DNA of 64,000 bases, from assembly GCA_947259225.1 (NCBI GenBank), contig CAMYLK010000012.1:1-64000 (forward strand), in the 5' to 3' direction. The notes below the pieces were generated by a model, which was not told the origin of the DNA, made no database searches, and saw only the letters and a program-made list of their open reading frames with translations. The translations under genes and the position numbers were made by a program. Of the stretch, positions 36,954 to 46,195 are shown in pieces. This DNA comes from an uncultured Desulfobulbaceae bacterium (lineage in GTDB: Bacteria; Desulfobacterota; Desulfobulbia; Desulfobulbales; Desulfobulbaceae). Every line of letters begins with the position of its first letter. The stretch's first letter is position 1.

Positions 36954-38303
36954 TTACCTCCGGATCATCTCTGATATCTGAAAAGCCATCTCCAGGCTCT
37001 GTTCAGCATTCAATCGCGGATCGCAGGTTGTCAGATACTTCTCACTCAACTGATCATCCACAAGCTGGCGGGCACCACCGACACATTCTGTGACATTGTT
37101 GCCGGTAAGTTCAAAATGAACACCTCCCGGCACGGTCCCTTCTGACCAGTGTATTTCAAAAAAACAGCGCAGCTCTGCAAGAATATCATCAAAATTTCTC
37201 GTTTTGTGACCGCTTGTGGCTGTAAAGGTGTTGGCATGCATCGGATCACATGTCCAGACAACATGATGCCCTTCCTTCTTCATCGCACGAATAAGCTGTG
37301 GCAGGTATTGCTCAATTCCTTTAGCGCCAAACCTGGTGATAAGCGATATGCGGCCCGGTTCGTTCTCAGGATTAAGCTTCTCGATAATAGCCAGGATATC
37401 GTCAATGTCATGCTTGGGCCCGATTTTCATACCCAATGGGTTGAGAACCCCCCGTAAAAACTCGATATGCGCCCCATCAATCTGACGAGTCCGGTCACCG
37501 ATCCACAGCATGTGCGCTGAACAGTCGTACCAGTCGCCCGTGGTTGAATCCTGCCTGGTTAAGGCCTCTTCATATCCCAGAAACAGGGCCTCGTGCGAGG
37601 TAAAAAACTGGGCCTGTTTCAGCTGGGGAATATCCGTAGAAATTCCTATGGTTTCCATAAAATCAAGCGCTTGGCTGAGCTGGTTGGCCAGCCGCTCATA
37701 CGACCTGCCCATGGGTGACTGCTTGACAAATTCCTGGTTCCAGGCATGTACCCTGTGCAGTGCAGCAAACCCGCCCCTGGTAAAGGCCCGTAGAAGGTTG
37801 AGTGTCGATGCGGACAGGTAGTATCCCTTCAGCATACGTTCAGGGTCAGGGATTCGAGCCTCTTCTGCAGGCTCAATTGAGTTGGCCATGTCACCCCGGT
37901 AGCTCGGAATTTCCACACCATCAACAACTTCCGTATCGCTGGAACGCGGTTTGGCGTACTGACCTGCAATGCGCCCAACCTTAACAACAGGCTTTCCTCC
38001 GGCATAGGTGAGGATAACGGCCATCTGCAGCAGAACTTTCAGGGTTTCACGAATATTAGGGGCTGTACAATTGGCAAATTCCTCTGAACAGTCTCCGCCC
38101 TGAAGAAGAAAAGCATCGCCATTCACGGCTTTTGCCAGCAATTTTTTCAGTTCCCTTATCTCTCCAGCAAAGACCAAAGGAGGTAGTGCGGAAATACTTT
38201 CAATGACCTGGTTAAATTTTTCCTGATCCGGCCATTTTGGCTGTTGCAGGGCTGTATAATTCTGCCAGCTTGATTTATTCCAGGTTACGGTTTTCTGTGT
38301 CAT
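36954..38303 (-). CDS. class II 3-deoxy-7-phosphoheptulonate (DAHP) synthase
   Basis: A 449-residue plant/actinobacterial-type (AroH II) enzyme, unlike the 350-residue class I forms. Motifs: FLLQGGDCSEEF (about 86-97), VVKVGRIAGQYAKPRS, LNPLGMKIGP and VVWTCDPMHANT. It joins phosphoenolpyruvate and erythrose 4-phosphate, the entry to aromatic amino acids; aroD at 51650 is a later step of the same pathway. Confidence 0.93.
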   Translation of the reverse strand: MTQKTVTWNKSSWQNYTALQQPKWPDQEKFNQVIESISALPPLVFAGEIRELKKLLAKAVNGDAFLLQGGDCSEEFANCTAPNIRETLKVLLQMAVILTYAGGKPVVKVGRIAGQYAKPRSSDTEVVDGVEIPSYRGDMANSIEPAEEARIPDPERMLKGYYLSASTLNLLRAFTRGGFAALHRVHAWNQEFVKQSPMGRSYERLANQLSQALDFMETIGISTDIPQLKQAQFFTSHEALFLGYEEALTRQDSTTGDWYDCSAHMLWIGDRTRQIDGAHIEFLRGVLNPLGMKIGPKHDIDDILAIIEKLNPENEPGRISLITRFGAKGIEQYLPQLIRAMKKEGHHVVWTCDPMHANTFTATSGHKTRNFDDILAELRCFFEIHWSEGTVPGGVHFELTGNNVTECVGGARQLVDDQLSEKYLTTCDPRLNAEQSLEMAFQISEMIRR

Positions 38304-38340
38304 TTCTTTATCTCGTTGGTCAAATTAATGCTTATTTCAT

Positions 38341-39003
38341 TTATTTCTTAAAGGACGCCTCATCTTCAGGAAGAAGACAGGTCCCGTCTTTACAGCAGAC
38401 TTCAACATCATACGCATTTAAAATCCTCTCCTCCCTTTCCCTTTTTTCCAGGTCGCGAAAAGGGGAGAAAGATCTTTCCCGGAGTATGGCAAAGGCCCGA
38501 TTCCGGTCCGGGACCGCATCCATCCCTGTGCCCAGGACCTCTCCGGTCAGGGTGTCGAGCACTTCAGCCTCTCGGCAATTCGTCACCACAGCCAATGGTA
38601 TCCTGTAGTCGGGCTCCAGAATGCGGGCAGCAGCTATAGCCGGTCTTTCTCTGGTTACGAGGGAGCCCGGTCCATATCGGATAATCATAATACGGAAGCC
38701 GTCGAGGCAAACGGTAAGTTCAATGAGAGACTTGACGTACTGGTTATTGAATGTTGTCTCAATACAACGCCGCGGCTCCAGTTCGTCCACGGCATACCCC
38801 TTTTCTTCAACAAGCCATCTGGCCAGCTCCTGCCGGCACCTTTCATCATCCGTATCCGGTAGTTCTTCACCGGTCAGATAATCTTTAAGGGTACCATACA
38901 CTATATGGTGGCCGGACGTGTCAACCATAAAACCCCTTGTGAAAAATGATTCTCCGGGTAAGAGATGCTTCGACTTATCGGTTGTACGGAAAAATACGTA
39001 CAA
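38341..39003 (-). CDS. HsdR_N-like (type I restriction enzyme R N-terminal) domain protein
   Basis: A 220-residue soluble protein. The block ERCRQELARWLVEEKGY-like (DDERCRQELARWLVEEKGYA) and the later LIELTVCLDGFRIMIIRYGPGS with IPLAVVTNCREAEVLD resemble the PD-(D/E)xK N-terminal domain seen as a stand-alone protein in sulfate reducers. No hsdM/hsdS is near, so a restriction role is doubtful; function unknown. It may be cotranscribed with acsE, which is upstream in the same direction with a 27-base gap. Confidence 0.65.
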   Translation of the reverse strand: MYVFFRTTDKSKHLLPGESFFTRGFMVDTSGHHIVYGTLKDYLTGEELPDTDDERCRQELARWLVEEKGYAVDELEPRRCIETTFNNQYVKSLIELTVCLDGFRIMIIRYGPGSLVTRERPAIAAARILEPDYRIPLAVVTNCREAEVLDTLTGEVLGTGMDAVPDRNRAFAILRERSFSPFRDLEKREREERILNAYDVEVCCKDGTCLLPEDEASFKK

Positions 39004-39030
39004 CCGTACATTCCCGTTACGTGTCTTTTC

Positions 39031-39927
39031 TTACAGCTCCAGCCAGGATTCGGAAAAAACGGTCTGCCCCATGAGTGCCTTGCAGGTCTTATAATGCTCT
39101 AGAGCAGCACCTTCCAAGGTTGAGGGATCAGGGTCATTGCCATCCATCATGGAGTGGACCATATCAACATGGTCTTGACGCTCACCCTTGCAGATGGCCA
39201 TCAATTCTGCGTCATAGGAATTGACAATAGCAGTAGACAGACCATGTTTCATCAGCATCATCAGGTAGGTACGATCAAGATATTTGCGCAGCTTCTCATC
39301 AACCCCGTTGGACACATTTGACAGGCCGATGGTGGAGCCAGCGCCTGGGGCAATGTCCTGCAGCATACTCAGGAATTCAAGTCCGGCCAGGGTCTGGTCA
39401 GCCCCCAGGGTGATGGGAGAGGCAATGGGGTCAAACAGCATTTTTTCATTGGGAATACCTGCTTCGGTCAGGGCCATCAACAGGTCTACCGCAAGAGCTG
39501 CCCTTTCGTTGGAATCTCTGGGCATGCCATCAGGGCCCCACAGCAGAGCAACCACTTCACATCCTGCTTCAGCTGCCACCGGCACCAGGGCTTCCATGCG
39601 CTCCGGCCTGGCCATAATTGAGTTCAGGACAGCTTTGTCCTTATTAGTCACAGCCTTGAAGCCGGCGGTCATGGCATCAACATTCGTAGTATCAAGAACA
39701 AGTGGCAGGTCACTTACTTCCTGAACTACTTCAACGACCCAGGGCATAAGCTCTTCGCCATCCTTACGGGCCGGCCCGATGTTGAGATCGAGGTAGGAGG
39801 CTCCGGCAGCGGTTTCCTCTTTTGCCATTTCCTGAATAGGTGCAGGATTGCGTTCCTTCATAGCTGCCCCGCTTCTCGTCCCCATAATATTGATACTTTC
39901 GGCAATCGCCTTAACCGTCGTGGCCAT
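39031..39927 (-). CDS. acsE: 5-methyltetrahydrofolate:corrinoid/iron-sulfur protein methyltransferase (pterin-binding, AcsE-type)
   Basis: A 298-residue TIM-barrel protein of the pterin-binding family. Motifs: YLDLNIGPARKDGEE, LVLDTTNVDAM, MLFDPIASPITLGADQTLAGLEF and TIGLSNVSNGVDE. It passes the methyl group from methyl-H4folate to a corrinoid protein, linking to acetyl-CoA synthase/CODH in the Wood-Ljungdahl pathway. Other genes of that pathway are not in the window. Related MtvC/MtgA-type methyltransferases share the fold, so the exact acceptor is inferred. Confidence 0.88.
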   Translation of the reverse strand: MATTVKAIAESINIMGTRSGAAMKERNPAPIQEMAKEETAAGASYLDLNIGPARKDGEELMPWVVEVVQEVSDLPLVLDTTNVDAMTAGFKAVTNKDKAVLNSIMARPERMEALVPVAAEAGCEVVALLWGPDGMPRDSNERAALAVDLLMALTEAGIPNEKMLFDPIASPITLGADQTLAGLEFLSMLQDIAPGAGSTIGLSNVSNGVDEKLRKYLDRTYLMMLMKHGLSTAIVNSYDAELMAICKGERQDHVDMVHSMMDGNDPDPSTLEGAALEHYKTCKALMGQTVFSESWLEL

Positions 39928-40143
39928 TTTATTTCTCCTTTACCTGGATTTATAACGTGAAATGCTTATTTCTTTTTTTATGAAAAGGTGATAATTTATC
40001 GTGCTTAAGCATAGTTGTCAATCTGCAAATTTGACTGACCAAGAGCAAACCTACAAATCTATTACTACTTGAAACAGAATCAGAATAATTTTTCTTCTCA
40101 TTTCATTATGAACTGATATCCGTTTCAGTTATTCGGAGTTATT

Positions 40144-42273
40144 ATGAGTTATTATCGCCATCTTGCCTCCTGGCTCTTTATTGTTTTGTTAAGTGCCCCG
40201 GGATACGCCAAGGTAATGCCGGTAGAGTTTGATACCGGAAGAAATCGTCTCATTGGATATATTTTAAGCCACCAGCTTCCAGCTCAGCACTTCGCGCATA
40301 AAACACTGGATGACATCTCGCCGGCCGCCTTCGACCTCTACATTAAGCAGCTGGATCCGAGAAAAAGGTTTCTCCTGCAAAGTGACATCCAGCAGCTCCG
40401 TATTTTTACCGATCGCATTGACGATGAATTGCGCAGTGGTGAATTTGGCCTGCCCGACAAGGGCTTAATAATACTCAACGCCAGAATAAAGGAAGTCGAG
40501 GTTATGGCCCGCGAGTTGATGGATAAGGGCTTTGATCATGACCGGAAAGACTTTTTACAGGCAGATATTAAAAAACTCGATTATGCCTCGAGTAAAGACG
40601 AACTTAGCGATCGCTGGCGCCGGGTCCTCAAGCTCCAGGCAATAGAAACCTACCTTGATTTACTCGAACAGGAACAAAAGGAGGGCTCGCAGGAAGGTGA
40701 TGAGCCCGGCCCTGAGGACATTCTTACAGCCCCTCCCCTTTTTGATCAAGACATATGGAACAAAGCACTGGATAAAGTAAAAACCCGCAACGAGAACTAC
40801 CTGCAGCGGCTGCTGAAGGAGACTCGCCAGGAGCATTATAACCGCTACTTTGATGCCGTGGCAAGAGCCTTTGATCCTCATTCAAATTATATGGCACCAA
40901 CTTCCAAGCAGGACTTTGACATCCATATGAGAGGTACACTTGAAGGGATCGGAGCCCTGCTTCGAGAAGATGAGGGACATATAAAAGTAGTACGGATAAT
41001 TCCGGGAAGCGCGGCCATGCGGCAAGGTGACCTTCAGGCGGAAGACACGATACTTTCTGTTGCCGAAAGTGAAGGGGAACCGATTGACATTACTGACATG
41101 AGAATTCGGGAAGCTGTCAGTTATATAAGAGGTCCCAAGGGGACTGAGGTTGTCCTGACAGTGCAGAAACCGGACAGTTCCAAAAAAACAATCCCTATTG
41201 TTCGCGATGTTGTCCAGATAGAAGAAACCTACGTCAAGTCGGAAACGCTTGTCGACAACAACGGCAAAAAGATCGGGTATATAAAAATTCCAAGTTTTTA
41301 CCGGGATTTTACAGCAAAGGAAAATAACAATAATGCGCGCAATGTGACCAGCGACACGGCGAAGGAACTGCACCGCCTTAAAAACGAGAAAATTGGAGGA
41401 CTCATCCTTGATTTACGCAACAACGGTGGCGGTTCACTTGCAGACGCCGTTGACGTATCCGGCCTTTTCCTTCCCGGCGGTCCTGTTGTTCAGGTAAAAA
41501 ATTCCACGGGCAAGATCAGGGTGCTGGAAGATATTGACAAAAATGTCCAGTATGACGGCCCGGTCATCGTTCTTGTAAACAAGTTTTCCGCTTCAGCTTC
41601 TGAAATCCTGGCAGCCGCTCTCCAGGATTACGGCAGGGCTCTGGTTATCGGTGGAGAACACACCCACGGTAAGGGTACAGTACAATCTATGGTTGATATG
41701 AACAGGAACCTCCCGCTTTTTCACCGAAAAAAATACGAAGACCTGGGGGCATTGAAAATAACTATCCAGCAATTTTACAGAATAAACGGCGAATCCACCC
41801 AGTATAAAGGTATTGTACCGGATGTGGTCGTACCCACCGTATTTGATTATCTTAAAAGCGGAGAAAAACACCAGGACTATTCACTCCCCTGGGACCAGGT
41901 AGACGGAGCATCATACGAGAAATGGCGTCAGAATTCCCTCAAGGAGGATTATGTCTCGCTTCTCAGCAGCAAATGGGTTAAGCAAAACGCTGAATTCAAA
42001 AAAATAATCCAGAGAACAGACAAAGCCCAGGAGAGATCCGAACGCACAGAAATACCCGTGTATCTTGAAGGTGCCATGAATGAACGCCAGGAATTGAAAG
42101 CCTTGTCTGAATTAGAGGACAAGCTGGCACACCTGAACGGCACAACCGAAAACCAGGAGCCCGAATCAGGGACGAAAAAAGACCTCAAGGAGCAGCTGCA
42201 GAAAGACCCTTACGTGCAGCTGGCCATTCATCTCATGTTCACACCGGTGTTTGTATCAACAACCACTAAGTGA
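40144..42273 (+). CDS. prc: C-terminal processing periplasmic protease (Tsp/Prc)
   Basis: A 709-residue protein with a signal peptide (about 1-23), an N-terminal Tsp-family region, a PDZ domain (about 260-345) and the S41 peptidase domain. The catalytic Ser is in VNKFSASASEIL and the Lys in HTHGKGTVQ. The C-terminal DUF3340-like tail (about 575-705) is typical of the long Prc form. It trims periplasmic and lipoprotein substrates from their C-termini. Monocistronic; the 216-base gap upstream separates it from acsE. Confidence 0.94.
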   Translation: MSYYRHLASWLFIVLLSAPGYAKVMPVEFDTGRNRLIGYILSHQLPAQHFAHKTLDDISPAAFDLYIKQLDPRKRFLLQSDIQQLRIFTDRIDDELRSGEFGLPDKGLIILNARIKEVEVMARELMDKGFDHDRKDFLQADIKKLDYASSKDELSDRWRRVLKLQAIETYLDLLEQEQKEGSQEGDEPGPEDILTAPPLFDQDIWNKALDKVKTRNENYLQRLLKETRQEHYNRYFDAVARAFDPHSNYMAPTSKQDFDIHMRGTLEGIGALLREDEGHIKVVRIIPGSAAMRQGDLQAEDTILSVAESEGEPIDITDMRIREAVSYIRGPKGTEVVLTVQKPDSSKKTIPIVRDVVQIEETYVKSETLVDNNGKKIGYIKIPSFYRDFTAKENNNNARNVTSDTAKELHRLKNEKIGGLILDLRNNGGGSLADAVDVSGLFLPGGPVVQVKNSTGKIRVLEDIDKNVQYDGPVIVLVNKFSASASEILAAALQDYGRALVIGGEHTHGKGTVQSMVDMNRNLPLFHRKKYEDLGALKITIQQFYRINGESTQYKGIVPDVVVPTVFDYLKSGEKHQDYSLPWDQVDGASYEKWRQNSLKEDYVSLLSSKWVKQNAEFKKIIQRTDKAQERSERTEIPVYLEGAMNERQELKALSELEDKLAHLNGTTENQEPESGTKKDLKEQLQKDPYVQLAIHLMFTPVFVSTTTK

Positions 42274-42382
42274 CACTTTCGTAAAATTTTTCTTGAAAAG
42301 ATATTTTAATCATGATAGTTCTTTGCAAATGGATGAACCTTCATTCATTTTTTTTATACGATCATCTTGCTGAACGGGGAAA

Positions 42383-42919
42383 ATGAAACTGTCTGAAACA
42401 TTGCTCAACAAGAGAGACAAGATCCTTTCCGTCTGGGTCAACCGGACTTTGGACAGCTACACCTCTTCAGGTTTTTTTAAAAAAGCCAGCGACCAATTTG
42501 CCAACCCTATTGGTGCAAATATTAAAGACGGGCTCACCAAAGTCCTTGACCTGCTCTTGCAAGGTTCTGCTCCAGAAGAATTTGCCGAGCCGCTGGATCA
42601 GGTTATCAGGATCAGGGCAATACAGCAGTTTACGCCTTCCCAGGCTGTTGTTCCTTTTCTTGAGTTAAAATGGGTGATCCGGCAGATTCTATCCGAAGAC
42701 AAGAAGGTTATTCTTCAAGAACTTGATTTGAACTCTCTCGATTGTGAAATAGACCGTGTTGCTCTTGCAGCCTTTGATATCTATACACAATGCAGGGAGC
42801 AGCTTTACCAGGTACGAATTAAAGAACTGAAAAGCGGGAATTATATTTTGAGTGATTCTGGCTGTTCTAACGCTATGCTGCGAAGGAATAAGCGGGATGA
42901 TTCCTCAAAGATCAACTGA
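42383..42919 (+). CDS. RsbRD N-terminal-like domain protein upstream of dsrMKJOP
   Basis: A 178-residue, largely helical, soluble protein. The opening LSETLLNKRDKILSVWVNRTLDSY and the FEFLEL-like VPFLELKWVIRQIL fit the RsbRD_N/globin-like sensor fold. No catalytic motif is visible. It lies 132 bases before dsrM in the same direction, separated by hairpins that could partly terminate transcription. A gene of this kind in front of the Dsr membrane complex suggests a regulatory or complex-associated role, which is inference only. Confidence 0.65.
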   Translation: MKLSETLLNKRDKILSVWVNRTLDSYTSSGFFKKASDQFANPIGANIKDGLTKVLDLLLQGSAPEEFAEPLDQVIRIRAIQQFTPSQAVVPFLELKWVIRQILSEDKKVILQELDLNSLDCEIDRVALAAFDIYTQCREQLYQVRIKELKSGNYILSDSGCSNAMLRRNKRDDSSKIN

Positions 42920-42938
42920 CCGTTTGAATAGATTTCAA

Positions 42939-43017
42939 GACAGCATTGCGCTGTCCTGAGGCCGGCAGCCGAGGGGACTGTCGGCAATTTTGGCTTTTTC
43001 TGCAATTGAAAAATTGC
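42939..43017 (+). terminator. three hairpins in the dsrMKJOP leader, one terminator-like
   Basis: Hairpin 1: GACAGC/GCTGTC (42939-42955). Hairpin 2: GCCGGCAG/CTGTCGGC (42961-42985, one G-U pair), followed by AATTTTGGCTTTTT, an imperfect intrinsic terminator. Hairpin 3: GCAATT-GAAA-AATTGC (43002-43017). They sit between the RsbRD-like gene and the dsrM ribosome site, so attenuation or transcript processing is possible. Confidence 0.55.
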
Positions 43018-43051
43018 CATTACCTTTCAATTTGATGCTAGGGAGTGATCG

Positions 43052-44104
43052 ATGAAGTATGTCATCCCGTTGTTGGCAGTCATTGCCTTGGTGGCGATTG
43101 CATGGATAGGGTCTAAAATACCCGGCATGCAATATCTCTTTGGTGTTGCAATTCCTTACCTGGCTATTGCAACCTTCATTGGCGGATTCTGCTACAGGGT
43201 CGTCCACTGGGGCAAGTCCCCGGTGCCTTTCAAGATCCCGACCACCTGTGGTCAGCAATATTCTCTGCCATGGATCAAGCACGACAAGCTTGAATCGCCT
43301 GTCAATACCTCACAGGTGGTGGCCAGAATGTTTCTGGAAATAGTATTTTTCCGGTCTCTCTGGCGCAACACGAAAGCCGAGGTACATGACGGTCCCACAC
43401 TGACCTATGAGTCGAGCAAGTGGCTCTGGCTCTTCGGCATTCTCTTTCACTACAGTTTCCTGGTCATTGTGCTGCGTCACATGCGCCTGTTCCTTGAACC
43501 GGTACCTGGCTTTATCCAGGCTCTGGAGTTTGGTGACAGTATCCTGCAGATCGGCGCACCGACCATGTATCTTACCGACCTGACTATTCTACTGGGCCTG
43601 CTGCTTCTGTTCGGCCGCCGGCTGGTCAACCGCCAGGTGCGCTATATTTCACTTGTAAACGATTACTTTCCCCTGTTCCTCATATTCGGTATCGCGGTAA
43701 CCGGCATCCTCATGCGGTTCTTCATCCGGACGGATGTTGATATCGTGGCCATCAAACGACTGGCTGTCGGTCTGGCTACATTTCAGCCGACAATCAGTAC
43801 CGATATAGCTTCGATATTTTATATTCATATTTTTCTCGTCAGTGTGCTGCTCGCCTACTTTCCGTTCAGCAAACTGATGCATTTGGGCGGAATTTTTCTC
43901 AGCCCCACGCGAAACATGGCTAACAATTCCAGGATGCAAAGGCACATCAACCCATGGAACCCTGACGTTAAGCCGCATTCGTATGCCGGCTATGAAGATG
44001 AATACAGAGAGTTTATGGTTGATGCCGGTATTCCGGTGGAAAAAGAGCTGCCTCCGAAGGCTGACGAGCCGGAGCAGGCAGAAGAGCCCCCAAAGGCTGA
44101 CTAA
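43052..44104 (+). CDS. dsrM: sulfite reduction-associated membrane complex protein DsrM (cytochrome b subunit)
   Basis: A 350-residue inner-membrane protein with about six segments and the NarI-like cytochrome b layout. The His residues in LFHYSFLVIVLRHMRLFLEP and the later HIFLVSVLLAYFPFSKLMH are candidates for haem b ligation. It exchanges electrons with menaquinol and passes them to DsrK. An acidic, Pro-rich tail (KADEPEQAEEPPKAD) ends the protein. First gene of dsrMKJOP; GGGAGTG precedes the ATG and dsrK follows in 37 bases. Confidence 0.95.
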   Translation: MKYVIPLLAVIALVAIAWIGSKIPGMQYLFGVAIPYLAIATFIGGFCYRVVHWGKSPVPFKIPTTCGQQYSLPWIKHDKLESPVNTSQVVARMFLEIVFFRSLWRNTKAEVHDGPTLTYESSKWLWLFGILFHYSFLVIVLRHMRLFLEPVPGFIQALEFGDSILQIGAPTMYLTDLTILLGLLLLFGRRLVNRQVRYISLVNDYFPLFLIFGIAVTGILMRFFIRTDVDIVAIKRLAVGLATFQPTISTDIASIFYIHIFLVSVLLAYFPFSKLMHLGGIFLSPTRNMANNSRMQRHINPWNPDVKPHSYAGYEDEYREFMVDAGIPVEKELPPKADEPEQAEEPPKAD

Positions 44105-44141
44105 TAAGTCGGCATGGATATGAGGTGAGAAGGATATAACA

Positions 44142-45773
44142 ATGGCAATTGCAAGCGTCGACAAATTAGCTAAGAGTGTTGTCAAAGGGCCTTCGTTGAT
44201 GACCGGCTCCTTCCCCAGGAAAGACTGGATGGATATACCGGCGGTATTCGAACCCGGAAACTTTGCCTATCCGGCAAAGGTGGAAAAGGTCGAATACTTG
44301 AACGATCAGCAGGGACTGAGTTTTCCTAATGCCCGGGAATGGTGGCCGGAAGATGATGACTGGAAACTACCCGAAAACTGGAAGGAAATTATCTATAACG
44401 GTCTGAAGGACCGGCTGGATAAATTCAGGTCCCTGAAAATATTCATGGACTGCTGTGTTCGCTGCGGTGCCTGTGCCGACAAGTGCCACTTTTTTCTTGG
44501 CACCGGGGACCCGAAGAACATGCCGGTTCTCCGTGCCGAGCTTCTCCGGTCCGTCTACCGCCACGATTTTACCAAGGCAGGCAAAATACTGGGTAGAATG
44601 GTGGGTGCCCGTGAGATGACCATCGGTGTCCTCAAGGAATGGTTCATGTATTCCTATCAATGTACTGAGTGCAGACGCTGCTCCGTATTCTGTCCATACG
44701 GAATTGACCAGGCTGAAATGACCATGATGATGCGCGAACTGCTCCATACAGTAGGCGTCGGCATCAACTGGATTCTCGAGCCTGCATCCAACTCAAACCG
44801 AACCGGTAATCACATGGGTCTGCAGCCGCATACCTTTAAAGATAATGCTGAGTTTCTCGTTGATGACATTGAGAACCTGACCGGCGTAAAGGTTGAGCCA
44901 ACCTTTAACCGAAAGGGCGCCGAGGTCCTGTACATCGGCCCTTCTGCGGATGTCTTTGCCGATCCCGGGTTGTTCACGGCCATGGGGATCATGATGATCT
45001 TCCATGCCTGTGGCCTCGACTACACATGGTCTACCTATGCATCCGAGGGTGGTAACTTCGGGCTCTTCACCAACAACCAGACCATGAAAAAGCTGAACGC
45101 CAAGATGTACGCGGAAGCTAAACGACTGGGCGTTAAATATATAATCGGCGGTGAGTGCGGGCACATGTGGCGAGTCCTTAACCAGTACATGGATACCATG
45201 AACGGTCCGGCTGATTTTCTGGAAGTGCCCAAATCATCTATTACCGGCACTGTTTTTGATAATGCCGCTTCGACCAAGATGATTCACATCAGCGAATTCA
45301 CCGCTGACCTGATAAAGCATAACAAACTGAATATCGACAAGAGCCGCAACGATCATGTTACGGCCACCTGGCACGATTCATGTAACACTGCACGAGGTAT
45401 GGGCCTTTTAGACGAACCGCGCTACATCCTTGACAACGTGGTGAATAACTGGGTTGAGATGCCTGATAACTGCATCCGTGAGAAAACATTCTGTTGCGGG
45501 TCTGGAACCGGCTTGAACACGGAAGAAATTTTGGAGATACGAATGCGTGGAGGCCTGCCGCGCGCCAATGCCGTTAAACATGTTCATGAAAAACATGGTG
45601 TTAATATGCTGGGTTGCGTCTGTGCGATAGATCGTGCGACTCTCCTCGCTCTTATGAATTACTGGGTACCCGAGGTTGGCGTTTTTGGTCTTTCAGAGCT
45701 TGTCGGAAACTCACTGATACTTGAAGGTGAGGAAAGACAGGAACTGGATGAAGGTCTTCGGACAATGGTTTAA
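44142..45773 (+). CDS. dsrK: DsrK, iron-sulfur (HdrD-like) subunit of the DsrMKJOP complex
   Basis: A 543-residue cytoplasm-facing subunit. It has two [4Fe-4S] ferredoxin motifs (CVRCGACADKCHFF, about 104-117, and CTECRRCSVFCPYG, about 176-189) and HdrD-type Cys-rich (CCG) elements, including HDSCNTARG and KTFCCGSGTGLN, that hold a special [4Fe-4S] cluster. It is the presumed site of DsrC trisulfide/disulfide reduction. Length and motif order match the family. Confidence 0.96.
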   Translation: MAIASVDKLAKSVVKGPSLMTGSFPRKDWMDIPAVFEPGNFAYPAKVEKVEYLNDQQGLSFPNAREWWPEDDDWKLPENWKEIIYNGLKDRLDKFRSLKIFMDCCVRCGACADKCHFFLGTGDPKNMPVLRAELLRSVYRHDFTKAGKILGRMVGAREMTIGVLKEWFMYSYQCTECRRCSVFCPYGIDQAEMTMMMRELLHTVGVGINWILEPASNSNRTGNHMGLQPHTFKDNAEFLVDDIENLTGVKVEPTFNRKGAEVLYIGPSADVFADPGLFTAMGIMMIFHACGLDYTWSTYASEGGNFGLFTNNQTMKKLNAKMYAEAKRLGVKYIIGGECGHMWRVLNQYMDTMNGPADFLEVPKSSITGTVFDNAASTKMIHISEFTADLIKHNKLNIDKSRNDHVTATWHDSCNTARGMGLLDEPRYILDNVVNNWVEMPDNCIREKTFCCGSGTGLNTEEILEIRMRGGLPRANAVKHVHEKHGVNMLGCVCAIDRATLLALMNYWVPEVGVFGLSELVGNSLILEGEERQELDEGLRTMV

Positions 45774-45800
45774 TTCTCTGGCTTAAGTGGAGGAACAATA

Positions 45801-46172
45801 ATGTACGACAGTGGTAAGATTATTACGGGACTGATAATATTTGTCCTGCTTATATCATTTCCCATCTGGTACAACCACGGAGATGCCGGGGAAGTACCGA
45901 AACCGGAAATGCCGAAGAACTCGAAACAATGTGTTCTTCCGACTATTGAAATGCGCAGCAATCATATGCAGCTCCTGGACGAGTGGCGTGATGAAGTTCT
46001 GCGAACCGGGGACCGGGCATATTTTGAAATTGAAGGCAAACAGTACCAGAAGAGCCTGCAGAATGCTTGTATTACATGTCACACCAGTAAGAAGAAATTC
46101 TGTGACACCTGTCATACTTATGTATCTGTGAGTCCCTATTGTTGGGATTGCCATCTGGCTCCTGTTGAGTGA
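45801..46172 (+). CDS. dsrJ: DsrJ, periplasmic triheme cytochrome c subunit
   Basis: A 123-residue protein with an uncleaved-type membrane anchor (about 5-23) and three CxxCH motifs packed at the C-terminus: CITCH, CDTCH and CWDCH. One more Cys, in KQCVLPT near residue 43, matches the unusual His/Cys-ligated haem of DsrJ. It links periplasmic electron carriers to DsrO. It starts 27 bases after dsrK. Confidence 0.94.
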   Translation: MYDSGKIITGLIIFVLLISFPIWYNHGDAGEVPKPEMPKNSKQCVLPTIEMRSNHMQLLDEWRDEVLRTGDRAYFEIEGKQYQKSLQNACITCHTSKKKFCDTCHTYVSVSPYCWDCHLAPVE

Positions 46173-46195
46173 GCAACCAAGGAGGATATAAACTG

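Noticed and set aside
46169..46195. Upstream GTG start for dsrO
   Set aside because: It overlaps dsrJ and would place extra residues before the twin-arginine signal, while the ATG at 46196 has AAGGAGG.
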